From positions 1-9,049 of the forward strand of contig CACZTF010000004.1 of assembly GCA_902784025.1 (NCBI GenBank): a DNA stretch of 9,049 bases. Direction: 5' to 3'. Below the pieces are notes generated by a model that worked only from the letters and a program-made list of their open reading frames with translations, did not search any database and was not told the DNA's origin. Of this stretch, positions 1-5,940 are shown piece by piece (the stretch's first letter is position 1; every line of letters begins with the position of its first letter). The translations under genes and the position numbers were made by a program. Origin of the DNA: an uncultured Lachnospiraceae bacterium. GTDB lineage: Bacteria; Bacillota; Clostridia; Lachnospirales; Lachnospiraceae.

Positions 1-243
1 ATCTTCATCCCTTAAAGCCTCTTCCCCTCTTATTCCGTGATTAAGATGGGCAGCGATAATATCCGTGCAAGGAAAGAATCCTTCTTCCTTCAGTTTTTTC
101 AATATAAAAAGAAGACAGACCGAGTCTGCCCCGCCGGAAAACCCGACTATTATATTTTTTTCCTTACTGTTAAAAAGCCTGTGCTTAGAAATATTTTCAC
201 GCACAAGCTCTAAAATATTATGATTACTATCTTTACGGACCAT
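1..243 (-). CDS. tilS: tRNA(Ile)-lysidine synthetase TilS, N-terminal 81 residues (cut by window edge)
   Basis: TilS uses ATP and lysine to convert the wobble cytidine of tRNA-Ile(CAU) to lysidine, so that the tRNA reads AUA and is charged with isoleucine. Only the N-terminus is present, and the frame is open to the left edge. Seen directly: the PP-loop ATP-pyrophosphatase motif SGGADS at residues 36-41 after a short beta strand (IIVGF), and the second family motif HLNHGIRGEEALRDED at 66-81. An in-frame TGA lies two codons upstream of the ATG at 243, so this is the earliest ATG-type start. The Shine-Dalgarno is weak (GAAGAA directly before the ATG). The gene starts 25 nt after the divIC stop, the usual Firmicutes order, and is probably co-transcribed with divIC and rqcP. 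Many ATA codons in this window fit a need for lysidine. Identity is secure; the missing part is about three quarters of the protein. Confidence 0.94.
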   Translation of the reverse strand, partial: MVRKDSNHNILELVRENISKHRLFNSKEKNIIVGFSGGADSVCLLFILKKLKEEGFFPCTDIIAAHLNHGIRGEEALRDED

Positions 244-268
244 TTCTTCAAAAGATTATTATTACAGA

Positions 269-568
269 TCATTCCCCGGCACGAAGGACTATCTCACCGG
301 GATAGACAAGCCCCAATTTTTCTCTTGCCACTTCTTCAGTAAATTCACGGGTTTTTGTATACTCACTGTACTTTTCAAGCTCTGCATATTTCTCATTCTG
401 CTCCTCGATGGACTTGTTCAGCTCTGATATCTTTATATCAAGATCATTCTTCTTTGCAGAAAGAGATGAAACATTTGTCAGAACAAGAATGAAGAGCAAC
501 ACAAGGGAGAGTACCGCTGTTATGATAAAAACCCTCTTTATGATCTTGTTTCGTTTTTCCTTGCGCAT
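269..568 (-). CDS. divIC: DivIC/FtsB-family septum formation initiator
   Basis: This is a small bitopic membrane protein of the divisome. In the family it pairs with FtsL at mid-cell and helps activate septal peptidoglycan synthesis. From the start at 568 it has 99 residues: a basic cytoplasmic tail (MRKEKRNKIIKR), one membrane segment at about 13-32, a coiled coil rich in K, E and L at about 38-68, and a short C-terminal region (REFTEEVAREKLGLVYPGEIVLR) typical of the DivIC/FtsB family. The start is uncertain. An ATG at 613 would add 15 residues, and neither site has a good Shine-Dalgarno (GGG about 10 nt before 568; GGGA about 4 nt before 613). I chose 568 because it gives the usual short basic tail before the membrane segment. 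It sits between rqcP and tilS, as in many Firmicutes. The family call is strong; divIC rather than ftsB rests on the phylum. Confidence 0.87.
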   Translation of the reverse strand: MRKEKRNKIIKRVFIITAVLSLVLLFILVLTNVSSLSAKKNDLDIKISELNKSIEEQNEKYAELEKYSEYTKTREFTEEVAREKLGLVYPGEIVLRAGE

Positions 569-694
569 AATTTTATTACCCGTACAAATCATACTGTATT
601 TATCAATAGTCATACGTCCCGATCATGATCTTTATACAAGCAGAGAACGTACTGAATTCACTTTACCATCAACTGCCGATAAAAACAAGCTGTT

Positions 695-934
695 TTATAA
701 TATTTCCACCATATCGGAAGCTTCTTCCTTCCGGATCGCTTCCTTTACATCCAAAACCCTGGCCTTTAGAATACGGTTTCCGAATTCTATTTCTATGATG
801 TCCCCGGACTTTACATCAGCCGAAGCCCTTGCAGCTTTTCCGTTCAGACTAACCCTTCCGGCATCACAGGCTTCATTCGCCACAGTCCTGCGTTTTATCA
901 ACCGGGATACTTTTAAAAATTTATCCAGTCTCAT
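695..934 (-). CDS. rqcP: RqcP (YabO/Hsp15-like S4-domain ribosome quality-control protein)
   Basis: RqcP binds stalled 50S-peptidyl-tRNA complexes and works with RqcH to add C-terminal alanine tails that mark truncated nascent chains for degradation. The 79-residue protein is essentially one S4 RNA-binding domain: MRLDKFLKVSRLIKRR at the start, then RVSLNGKAARASADVKSGDIIE with the S4 beta turn, and the family tail KKEEAS-like (RKEEASDMVEIL). It closely resembles what I recall of Bacillus subtilis YabO in both length and wording. The ATG at 934 has a GGAGG at 945-949, ten nt upstream. In spore-forming relatives yabP and yabQ follow this gene; here divIC follows after a non-coding gap of 81-126 nt depending on its start. 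The 93-nt gap upstream (935-1027) shows no convincing promoter, so rqcP may be read from further upstream or from a weak promoter I cannot recognise. Confidence 0.95.
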   Translation of the reverse strand: MRLDKFLKVSRLIKRRTVANEACDAGRVSLNGKAARASADVKSGDIIEIEFGNRILKARVLDVKEAIRKEEASDMVEIL

Positions 935-1027
935 ATTCTGCCTGCCTCCATATCAGGATTTAATAAATGTTTATCCCATAATTGATCATATAACCAAAAC
1001 AAAAAGATCATGATCCTGTAACCTTAT

Positions 1028-1642
1028 TTACCCGGCATAAAAGATTTCCATAAAATAAGGCAGTTCTTCCACCCACCGGCAGAATATATGCCATTCTTCC
1101 AACTTATGTGTTTTTCTCGATTCGTACATATTAAAAACATTTTCATAGTTAAAAGAACAGGTACGCATCTGATGATAGCTTTCCGGCAAAAGCTGTATAA
1201 GAGAATACCATACCTCTTTATCCTTAGTTTCCAAAAATTCCAAACGCAGTTCTTCAAGGTCTTTAAGAGTACGTTTCAGCGAGTCAAGTCCTTTGGTTGT
1301 AAGATGATCATGACTGAAATCATCAAGTTCAAAAGTTTTTGAATGAATCTTATGCATAGTACTGGTAGAATTAGCTACCGTACCTACTTTATAAGTATCG
1401 TACTCCTTCCACCAATAAATGGGAGCCGTTATATCCACAGATACAAATATCTGCCTGATAAATTTCCTGTGGTCACTTCCGGCACGGGCAAGACGTCTGG
1501 CAAGATCCATATCATTCGGACCAAATACAAACCTTCCTTCTTCTGTATAACTGTCCGATCTGTCCCAGCTTGCAAGCGGATTCCTTGCCCCGCGCATGGC
1601 ATTTTCAAAATTCATCACATCTGTTCTTTCTAATCTGATCAT
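1028..1642 (-). CDS. Conserved protein of unknown function, possibly a distant ThyX-fold relative
   Basis: The protein has 204 residues, is soluble, and has no signal peptide or membrane segment. I do not recognise an established function. It is rich in conserved-looking aromatic and charged blocks: RGARNPLASWDRSDS at 17-31, HRKFIRQIFVSVDITAPIYWW at 58-78 and LLPESYHQMRTCSFNYENVF at 151-170, followed by RKTHKLEEW at 176-184. The order of these blocks resembles flavin-dependent thymidylate synthase ThyX: a central strand, a signature loop, then a VLP-Y-x-x-W helix and an R-x-x-H-x-QWE helix. The ThyX signature RHRxxS is not there; my alignment puts DTY (82-84) in its place, so thymidylate synthase activity should not be assumed. 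It starts 47 nt after the dehydrogenase stop, with AAGGA 12 nt before the ATG. TATAAT overlaps that start codon, and ATG at 1615 (residue 10) is an alternative start. Coding status is well supported; the fold is an inference. Confidence 0.82.
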   Translation of the reverse strand: MIRLERTDVMNFENAMRGARNPLASWDRSDSYTEEGRFVFGPNDMDLARRLARAGSDHRKFIRQIFVSVDITAPIYWWKEYDTYKVGTVANSTSTMHKIHSKTFELDDFSHDHLTTKGLDSLKRTLKDLEELRLEFLETKDKEVWYSLIQLLPESYHQMRTCSFNYENVFNMYESRKTHKLEEWHIFCRWVEELPYFMEIFYAG

Positions 1643-1689
1643 TATACGAATAAATCCTTATCTTAAAAAATCTTTTTTGTACTCATTTT

Positions 1690-2658
1690 TTATTTCTCAA
1701 AATATTCTTTTATCTTACGCATTGAATTAAAGACCATATCTTTAACCGCCAGCTCCGAATAAAAAGCCATATGCGGCGTTACAAAGGCATTGGGAAATCC
1801 GTTTATTATACTTATATCCCTGTTGGTCAGCACTTCATCCTCATGATCATAATAATATCTTCCTATTTCATTCTCTATAACATCAAGGCCTGCAAATCCG
1901 ATCTTACCGTTCTCAATGTTTTCTATGAGAGCTGAAGTGTCCATCACAAATCCCCTGGAGGTATTGATGACCATGACTCCGTTCTTCATTTTTGAAAAGG
2001 CAGTCCGGTCTATAAGATGACGGTTTTTTTCAACTCCTGATACATGCAGGCTAATGATATCGCTTTCTGCTATCAGATGATCAAAATCCGTATATTCTGC
2101 GATATTCTTTATATCCTCATCCTGTTTATCAGGGTGCAAACTGTTCATCAGTATCCTGCAGCCGAAACCGGAAAGCCTTTTTGCCACAGCTTTGCCTATT
2201 GCTCCTCCGCCTATCAATCCAACAGTCTGGGTACATATATCTTTTGCCAGACGGCCTTTAAGACCATAGTCCTGTGCAATGGAACGCATAAGCATATATT
2301 TAAAATGTCTGCATCCCATCAGCATGAGCATTACAGTATAATCTGCCACTGCACTGGGTGAATATGTTATTCCCAAAACATCTATGCCCAAACGTGACGC
2401 AGCCGTTTTATCCACATGATCCGTACCTACCGTACGGCTCATTATCAGTTTAATACCTGCGTCCTTCAAGGCACGTATCCTTGGCTCATCTACAGGACAT
2501 GTTATTATACTTACGGCATCACACCCCTCTGCCAAAGATGCATTTTCCACCGTCGGAGCTGCGTCCGTATATCGGTATTCGATACCAAGCTGTGCAGATA
2601 TTTCATCAAAAAAAGGTTTTTCGTCAAATTCTCTGAGATTATATACAAAAACCTTCAT
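1690..2658 (-). CDS. D-lactate dehydrogenase / VanH-like D-2-hydroxyacid dehydrogenase
   Basis: A cytoplasmic NAD(P)-dependent dehydrogenase that should interconvert pyruvate and D-lactate or a similar 2-oxoacid/D-2-hydroxyacid pair. From ATG 2658 it has 322 residues. The Rossmann motif is at 147-155 (GLIGGGAIG), and the catalytic triad is R235 (NTSRG), E264 (DVIENE) and H296 (TPHMAFY). These fall on the standard D-lactate dehydrogenase numbers, which supports this start over an in-frame ATG at 2706 inside glf. A GTG at 2673 is also possible. A GAGGTG at 2671-2676 overlaps the glf stop. The block TAASRLGIDVLGITYSPSAV, followed by ADYTVMLMLM (86-114), is very like VanH. The acidic residue that NAD-specific enzymes carry after the second strand is not evident (MNSLHPD, 171-177). 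No D-Ala-D-Lac ligase or VanX is nearby, so fermentative D-lactate formation is the simpler reading. Confidence 0.9.
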   Translation of the reverse strand: MKVFVYNLREFDEKPFFDEISAQLGIEYRYTDAAPTVENASLAEGCDAVSIITCPVDEPRIRALKDAGIKLIMSRTVGTDHVDKTAASRLGIDVLGITYSPSAVADYTVMLMLMGCRHFKYMLMRSIAQDYGLKGRLAKDICTQTVGLIGGGAIGKAVAKRLSGFGCRILMNSLHPDKQDEDIKNIAEYTDFDHLIAESDIISLHVSGVEKNRHLIDRTAFSKMKNGVMVINTSRGFVMDTSALIENIENGKIGFAGLDVIENEIGRYYYDHEDEVLTNRDISIINGFPNAFVTPHMAFYSELAVKDMVFNSMRKIKEYFEK

Positions 2659-2670
2659 AGGGACAATCTT

Positions 2671-2676
2671 CACCTC
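2671..2676 (-). promoter_or_regulatory. Shine-Dalgarno of the dehydrogenase, overlapping the glf stop
   Basis: GAGGTG shares bases with the glf TGA (2675-2677) and lies 12 nt before ATG 2658. This is slightly long but usable, and it favours 2658 over the upstream ATG at 2706. The layout implies translational coupling with glf. Confidence 0.55.
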
Positions 2677-3769
2677 ACAATTCCCTTTCTGCGCAAGCAA
2701 GGGCACTCTCGATCACTTTATCCATATCGTAATACTTATATTCTCCCAGTCTTCCTCCAAAGACAACTTTGTTTTCGGCTTCTGCCTTTTTCCTGTATTG
2801 TGCATACAACGCGGAGTTTTTCTCATCATTTACCGGATAATAAGGCTCATCACCCTGTTTCCATTCTGATGAATATTCACGACTGATAACGGTTTTCGGC
2901 TGTTGTCCGAATTCAAAGAATTTATGCTCTATTATCCTGGTGTAAGGAGTCTCTGAATCCGTAAAATTAACAGCTGCATTCCCCTGGTAATTAGGAGTGT
3001 CCAGCACTTCGGTTTCAAATCGCACCGACCTGTACTGAAGGGCTCCAAGCTCATAACCGAAATATGCATCGACAGGTCCGGTAAAGATCACCCTTTCTGC
3101 CAGGGCATCAAGCTTGTCTTTATCATCAAGATAATCGACACCGGTGCGGACTTCTATACCATCCAGCATATTTGCCACCATTTTGGTATATCCTCCCATA
3201 GGTATGCCCTGATACAAAGCATTAAAGTAATTGTTATCAAATGTATATCTTACCGGTAATCTCTTTATGATAAAAGCCGGTAGTTCAGAACAGGGACGTC
3301 CCCATTGTTTCTCAGTATATCCCCTGATAAGCTTTTCATAAATGTCGGTCCCCACCAGGCTTATAGCCTGTTCCTCAAGATTCCGCGGTTCAGTTATACC
3401 TGCAGCTTTTCTTTGTTCTTCAATCTTCTCCCTTGCCTCATCCGGAGTTATAACGCCCCACATCCTGTTAAAAGTATACATGTTAAAAGGCAGACTGTAT
3501 AACTCGCCTTTGTAATTTGCTACCGGAGAATTGGTAAAACGGTTAAATTCCGCAAATCTGTTTATATGATCCCATACTTTTTTATTGTTGGTATGGAAAA
3601 TATGGGCACCGTACTCATGCACATTTATCCCTTCTACCTCTCTCGTATATACGTTACCCGCAATATGGTCACGCTTATCGATCACCAGGACATTTTTACC
3701 TCTGTCAGTGGCTTCTCTCGCAAAAACCGCACCGAAAAGACCGGCGCCTACTATAAGATAATCATACAT
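2675..3769 (-). CDS. glf: UDP-galactopyranose mutase
   Basis: Glf is a cytoplasmic flavoenzyme that interconverts UDP-galactopyranose and UDP-galactofuranose, the donor for galactofuranose-containing glycans. The 364 residues match the usual bacterial length. Seen directly: the N-terminal FAD-binding motif VGAGLFGAVFA (7-17), YGAHIFHTN (53-61), the substrate-loop region GYTEKQWGRP (150-159) with its tryptophan, VRYTFDNNYF (173-182), TRIIEHK (277-283) containing the conserved arginine, and the C-terminal FAD motif FGGRLGEYKYYDMD (337-350). The ATG at 3769 has GGAGG 7 nt upstream, so the start is well supported. It lies 46 nt after the glycosyltransferase stop, and its own stop overlaps the next gene's Shine-Dalgarno. 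Pairing with a GlfT1-like transferase indicates that the organism makes and uses galactofuranose. All key regions are intact. Confidence 0.97.
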   Translation of the reverse strand: MYDYLIVGAGLFGAVFAREATDRGKNVLVIDKRDHIAGNVYTREVEGINVHEYGAHIFHTNNKKVWDHINRFAEFNRFTNSPVANYKGELYSLPFNMYTFNRMWGVITPDEAREKIEEQRKAAGITEPRNLEEQAISLVGTDIYEKLIRGYTEKQWGRPCSELPAFIIKRLPVRYTFDNNYFNALYQGIPMGGYTKMVANMLDGIEVRTGVDYLDDKDKLDALAERVIFTGPVDAYFGYELGALQYRSVRFETEVLDTPNYQGNAAVNFTDSETPYTRIIEHKFFEFGQQPKTVISREYSSEWKQGDEPYYPVNDEKNSALYAQYRKKAEAENKVVFGGRLGEYKYYDMDKVIESALACAEREL

Positions 3770-3815
3770 AAAACCGCCTCCTTCAGTAAATGATGTAGTT
3801 AATATGTTATGTCTG

Positions 3816-4802
3816 TCATACCATATCTATAGTCGGACTATATAACAATCCCATAACAGTGCCCTTGAACAATGTCAGAAATCTTTTTTTCTTTCCCTCT
3901 TTGCCGCTTACCGCTATCCTGAGGATATGGTATATAAGTCGCAAAAACCAATAGGCCATCCCTTTTATGCCCTCGCGCCTGAATATATATACATCATTTC
4001 TGTATGAATAAAGATAATATTTCATTTTTTCAAGAGAATCCTGGGAGATATCAGAACCCGTATTGGTTTCACTATCATGCAGTACTACACTTTTCTTCAC
4101 ATAATAACAAGGATGTTCCAGAGATATTCTTCTGGTATATTCATGATCATCTCCCCATATAAAAAACTCACCTATGGGCAGATCTGCTTCTTTGACAACG
4201 GACGCTTTTATAAAACAAGAAACAAAACTGGCAAACTGTACAGGCTGAAGGTCTTTATCAAAATCAGGCAGCCTTGATAAAACATCCTTTTTCTGGATAT
4301 TCATCTTACAGATACTGCCATCCTTCCATATAACCTTGCCTGAGAGAAAACCGTAACGTCCCGAAAGCTTATTATGTGCTTTTTTAAATTCGTAAAGCGC
4401 CTTTTTTTCAGGAACACTGTCATCATCCATAAGCCACAGATACTTATATCCCATGGTAACAGCTTCGCGTACGCCCTGCTCAAAACCGCCTGCGCCACCC
4501 AGATTCCGGCCTGTATTCCTGTAGATCACCTGTTTCGATAATATCAACTCTGAAAGACTTTCTTTCGTACCGTCATCTGAAGCATTATCTATTACAAGGA
4601 TGTCCGGACGACCTCCTTTTTGCTTTAACAGCGCTTTTATGCAGTTATGCAGTTTTTCTTTTCTGTTGTAGGTTACGATGACAGCTATGATATCACCGGT
4701 CCTTCCGTCCTCTCCGATCTTAAGTTCATGCCCGTAACGACCGAGAGTAGTATCCTGCATCCCGTTTTCAATATCAGGATTATTATCCTTATTGTTTTCC
4801 AT
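3816..4802 (-). CDS. GlfT1-like family 2 glycosyltransferase, probable galactofuranosyltransferase
   Basis: A GT-A fold inverting glycosyltransferase, probably using UDP-galactofuranose to extend a lipid-linked surface glycan at the inner face of the membrane. From ATG 4802 it has 328 residues. Residues 1-36 are a charged, probably disordered extension. The catalytic domain follows: VIVTYNR (41-47), ILVIDNASDDGT (68-79), RNLGGAGGF (99-107), LWLMDDDSVP (122-131) with the metal-binding DDD (126-128), and FFIWGDDHEYTRR (213-225) with the probable base region and H242. The GGAGGF and WGDDHEY wording is what mycobacterial GlfT1 and related transferases show. The C-terminus (about 281-328) has hydrophobic and basic helices that could touch the membrane, and no clear membrane span. 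An in-frame ATG at 4835 lies inside ilvE and is disfavoured by the Shine-Dalgarno at 4811-4814. Donor identity is inferred from the neighbouring glf. Confidence 0.9.
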   Translation of the reverse strand: MENNKDNNPDIENGMQDTTLGRYGHELKIGEDGRTGDIIAVIVTYNRKEKLHNCIKALLKQKGGRPDILVIDNASDDGTKESLSELILSKQVIYRNTGRNLGGAGGFEQGVREAVTMGYKYLWLMDDDSVPEKKALYEFKKAHNKLSGRYGFLSGKVIWKDGSICKMNIQKKDVLSRLPDFDKDLQPVQFASFVSCFIKASVVKEADLPIGEFFIWGDDHEYTRRISLEHPCYYVKKSVVLHDSETNTGSDISQDSLEKMKYYLYSYRNDVYIFRREGIKGMAYWFLRLIYHILRIAVSGKEGKKKRFLTLFKGTVMGLLYSPTIDMV

Positions 4803-4810
4803 AAATATTA

Positions 4811-4814
4811 CCTC
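4811..4814 (-). promoter_or_regulatory. Shine-Dalgarno of the glycosyltransferase, overlapping the ilvE stop
   Basis: GAGG overlaps the ilvE TGA (4813-4815) and is 8 nt before ATG 4802. It fixes the transferase start at 4802 rather than 4835 and suggests that translation is coupled to ilvE. Confidence 0.7.
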
Positions 4815-5838
4815 ATACTTTATAGATCCATCCATCCGGGGCTTCTATCTCTCCCAGCTGAATACCGGTGAGGATCTCCCTGAGTTTCATACAGATCTCT
4901 CCGGGTTTTTCAGGATCATCGCCAAATATGATCTCCTTTCCGTGATCCGCTATCTTTCCCACGGGAGAAATAACTGCAGCTGTTCCGCAAAGACCACACT
5001 CTGAATAATCCGAAAGCCTGTCAATGGGTATCTTACATTCCTCAACCTCAAGTCCCAGATAATCCTTTGCGACCGTAATGAGCGATCTTTTTGTTATAGA
5101 CGGAAGAATGCTGTCTGATCTTGGGGTAACTATCTTTTTTTTGTCTTTTGTGACAAAAATGAAATTAGCTCCTCCTGTTTCTTCAACATATGTTCTCGTC
5201 GCTGCGTCAGGATAAAGGTTTTCGTCATATCCTTCCTCATGTGCAGTCACTATAGCGTGCAGACTCATGGCATAATTCAAGCCTGCTTTTATATTGCCGG
5301 TACCATGGGGAGCAGCCCTGTCAAAATCCGATACTTTAAGAGTAAGAGGTTTTACTCCTCCCTTAAAATAAGGTCCCACCGGTGTGGTAAAGATCCTGAA
5401 TTCATACTCACTGGCAGGCTTTACACCTATCACCGGATTTTTTCCATACATGAAAGGGCGTATATAAAGCGTAGCTCCTGAACCATAAGGCGGTACATAA
5501 TCGGCATTTGCCCTGACAGTCTTTAATACTGCCTCCACAAATCTGTCTTCCGGAAATGCCGGCATTTCCAGTCTTAATGCAGAATCTCTCATACGTTTTG
5601 CATTAAGATCCGGACGAAACGTCACTATATCTCCGTTTTTTGATCTGTATGCCTTCAGCCCCTCAAAAATGGTCTGTGCATATTGAAGAACCCCGGCACA
5701 CTCATTCATAACTATATTCTCATCAGAGATAAGAGCTCCTTCATCCCAGGCATCGTCCTTGTAGTATGATACATACCGCTTATCCGTTTTGATATAACCA
5801 AAACCGAGCCCGTCCCAATCAATATCTTTATTACTCAT
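4813..5838 (-). CDS. ilvE: Branched-chain amino acid aminotransferase (BcaT type)
   Basis: A PLP-dependent fold-type IV aminotransferase that carries out the last step of valine, leucine and isoleucine synthesis (or the first of their breakdown), exchanging amino groups with glutamate/2-oxoglutarate. From ATG 5838 it has 341 residues, typical of the longer BcaT-type enzymes. Seen: QTIFEGLKAYR (55-65), ATLYIRPFM (122-130), the PLP lysine K184 in GTGNIKAGLNYA (179-190), the family motif EETGGANFIFV (219-229), and the cofactor-phosphate loop CGLCGTAAVISPVG (281-294). C281 and C284 form a CxxC in that loop; whether it is redox-active is unknown. An upstream ATG at 5856 would add six residues, but GGAGG at 5844-5848 fits 5838 best. 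It heads the unit with the glycosyltransferase 10 nt downstream. No T-box or leucine-type leader is visible in its short 5' UTR. Confidence 0.95.
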   Translation of the reverse strand: MSNKDIDWDGLGFGYIKTDKRYVSYYKDDAWDEGALISDENIVMNECAGVLQYAQTIFEGLKAYRSKNGDIVTFRPDLNAKRMRDSALRLEMPAFPEDRFVEAVLKTVRANADYVPPYGSGATLYIRPFMYGKNPVIGVKPASEYEFRIFTTPVGPYFKGGVKPLTLKVSDFDRAAPHGTGNIKAGLNYAMSLHAIVTAHEEGYDENLYPDAATRTYVEETGGANFIFVTKDKKKIVTPRSDSILPSITKRSLITVAKDYLGLEVEECKIPIDRLSDYSECGLCGTAAVISPVGKIADHGKEIIFGDDPEKPGEICMKLREILTGIQLGEIEAPDGWIYKV

Positions 5839-5843
5839 TTTTG

Positions 5844-5848
5844 CCTCC
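5844..5848 (-). promoter_or_regulatory. Shine-Dalgarno deciding the ilvE start
   Basis: GGAGG is 5 nt before ATG 5838 and lies downstream of the alternative ATG at 5856, so it selects 5838. Confidence 0.75.
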
Positions 5849-5874
5849 GCGATCATTGTCTGTATATCCGATGA

Positions 5875-5903
5875 ATTATATCACTTTTGTGCTTTTTTAG
5901 CAA
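5875..5903 (-). promoter_or_regulatory. Sigma-A promoter of the ilvE-glycosyltransferase-glf-dehydrogenase unit
   Basis: On the minus strand a perfect TATAAT (5875-5880) is preceded by TGA, giving an extended -10. It is 17 bp from TTGCTA (5898-5903), a four-of-six match to the -35. Transcription would start near 5868, leaving a 5' UTR of about 30 nt before ilvE, too short for a T-box. It lies in the 102-nt gap after rho, so ilvE and the genes behind it can be expressed independently of rho. Confidence 0.75.
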
Positions 5904-5940
5904 TCTTACCGGCAGTGTTCCGGCTTATCCTTTATCCGGT

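Noticed and set aside
665..694. Small hairpin AAAACA-GCT-TGTTTT just after rqcP
   Set aside because: It has six weak base pairs with a 3-nt loop; too unstable to call a terminator, and the next gene probably belongs to the same operon.
408..1013. A 201-codon open frame on the plus strand
   Set aside because: It is antisense to divIC and rqcP, both recognised families, and its translation has no domain-like pattern.
1655..1690. AT-only palindrome AAAAAAGATTTTTT after the dehydrogenase as a terminator
   Set aside because: It has no G-C pairs and almost no loop, so it would not form a stable RNA hairpin.
2659..2706. Longer dehydrogenase starting at ATG 2706
   Set aside because: It would overlap the end of glf by about 30 bases and add residues not typical of the family; the start at 2658 places the catalytic residues at standard numbers.
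5839..5874. T-box or leucine-type attenuator before ilvE
   Set aside because: The predicted 5' UTR is about 30 nt, far too short for a T-box, and no run of branched-chain codons precedes the gene.
5905..5940. Terminator after rho
   Set aside because: Three CCGG tetramers can pair with each other, but the stems are only 4-5 bp and no T tract follows directly, so no intrinsic terminator is supported.
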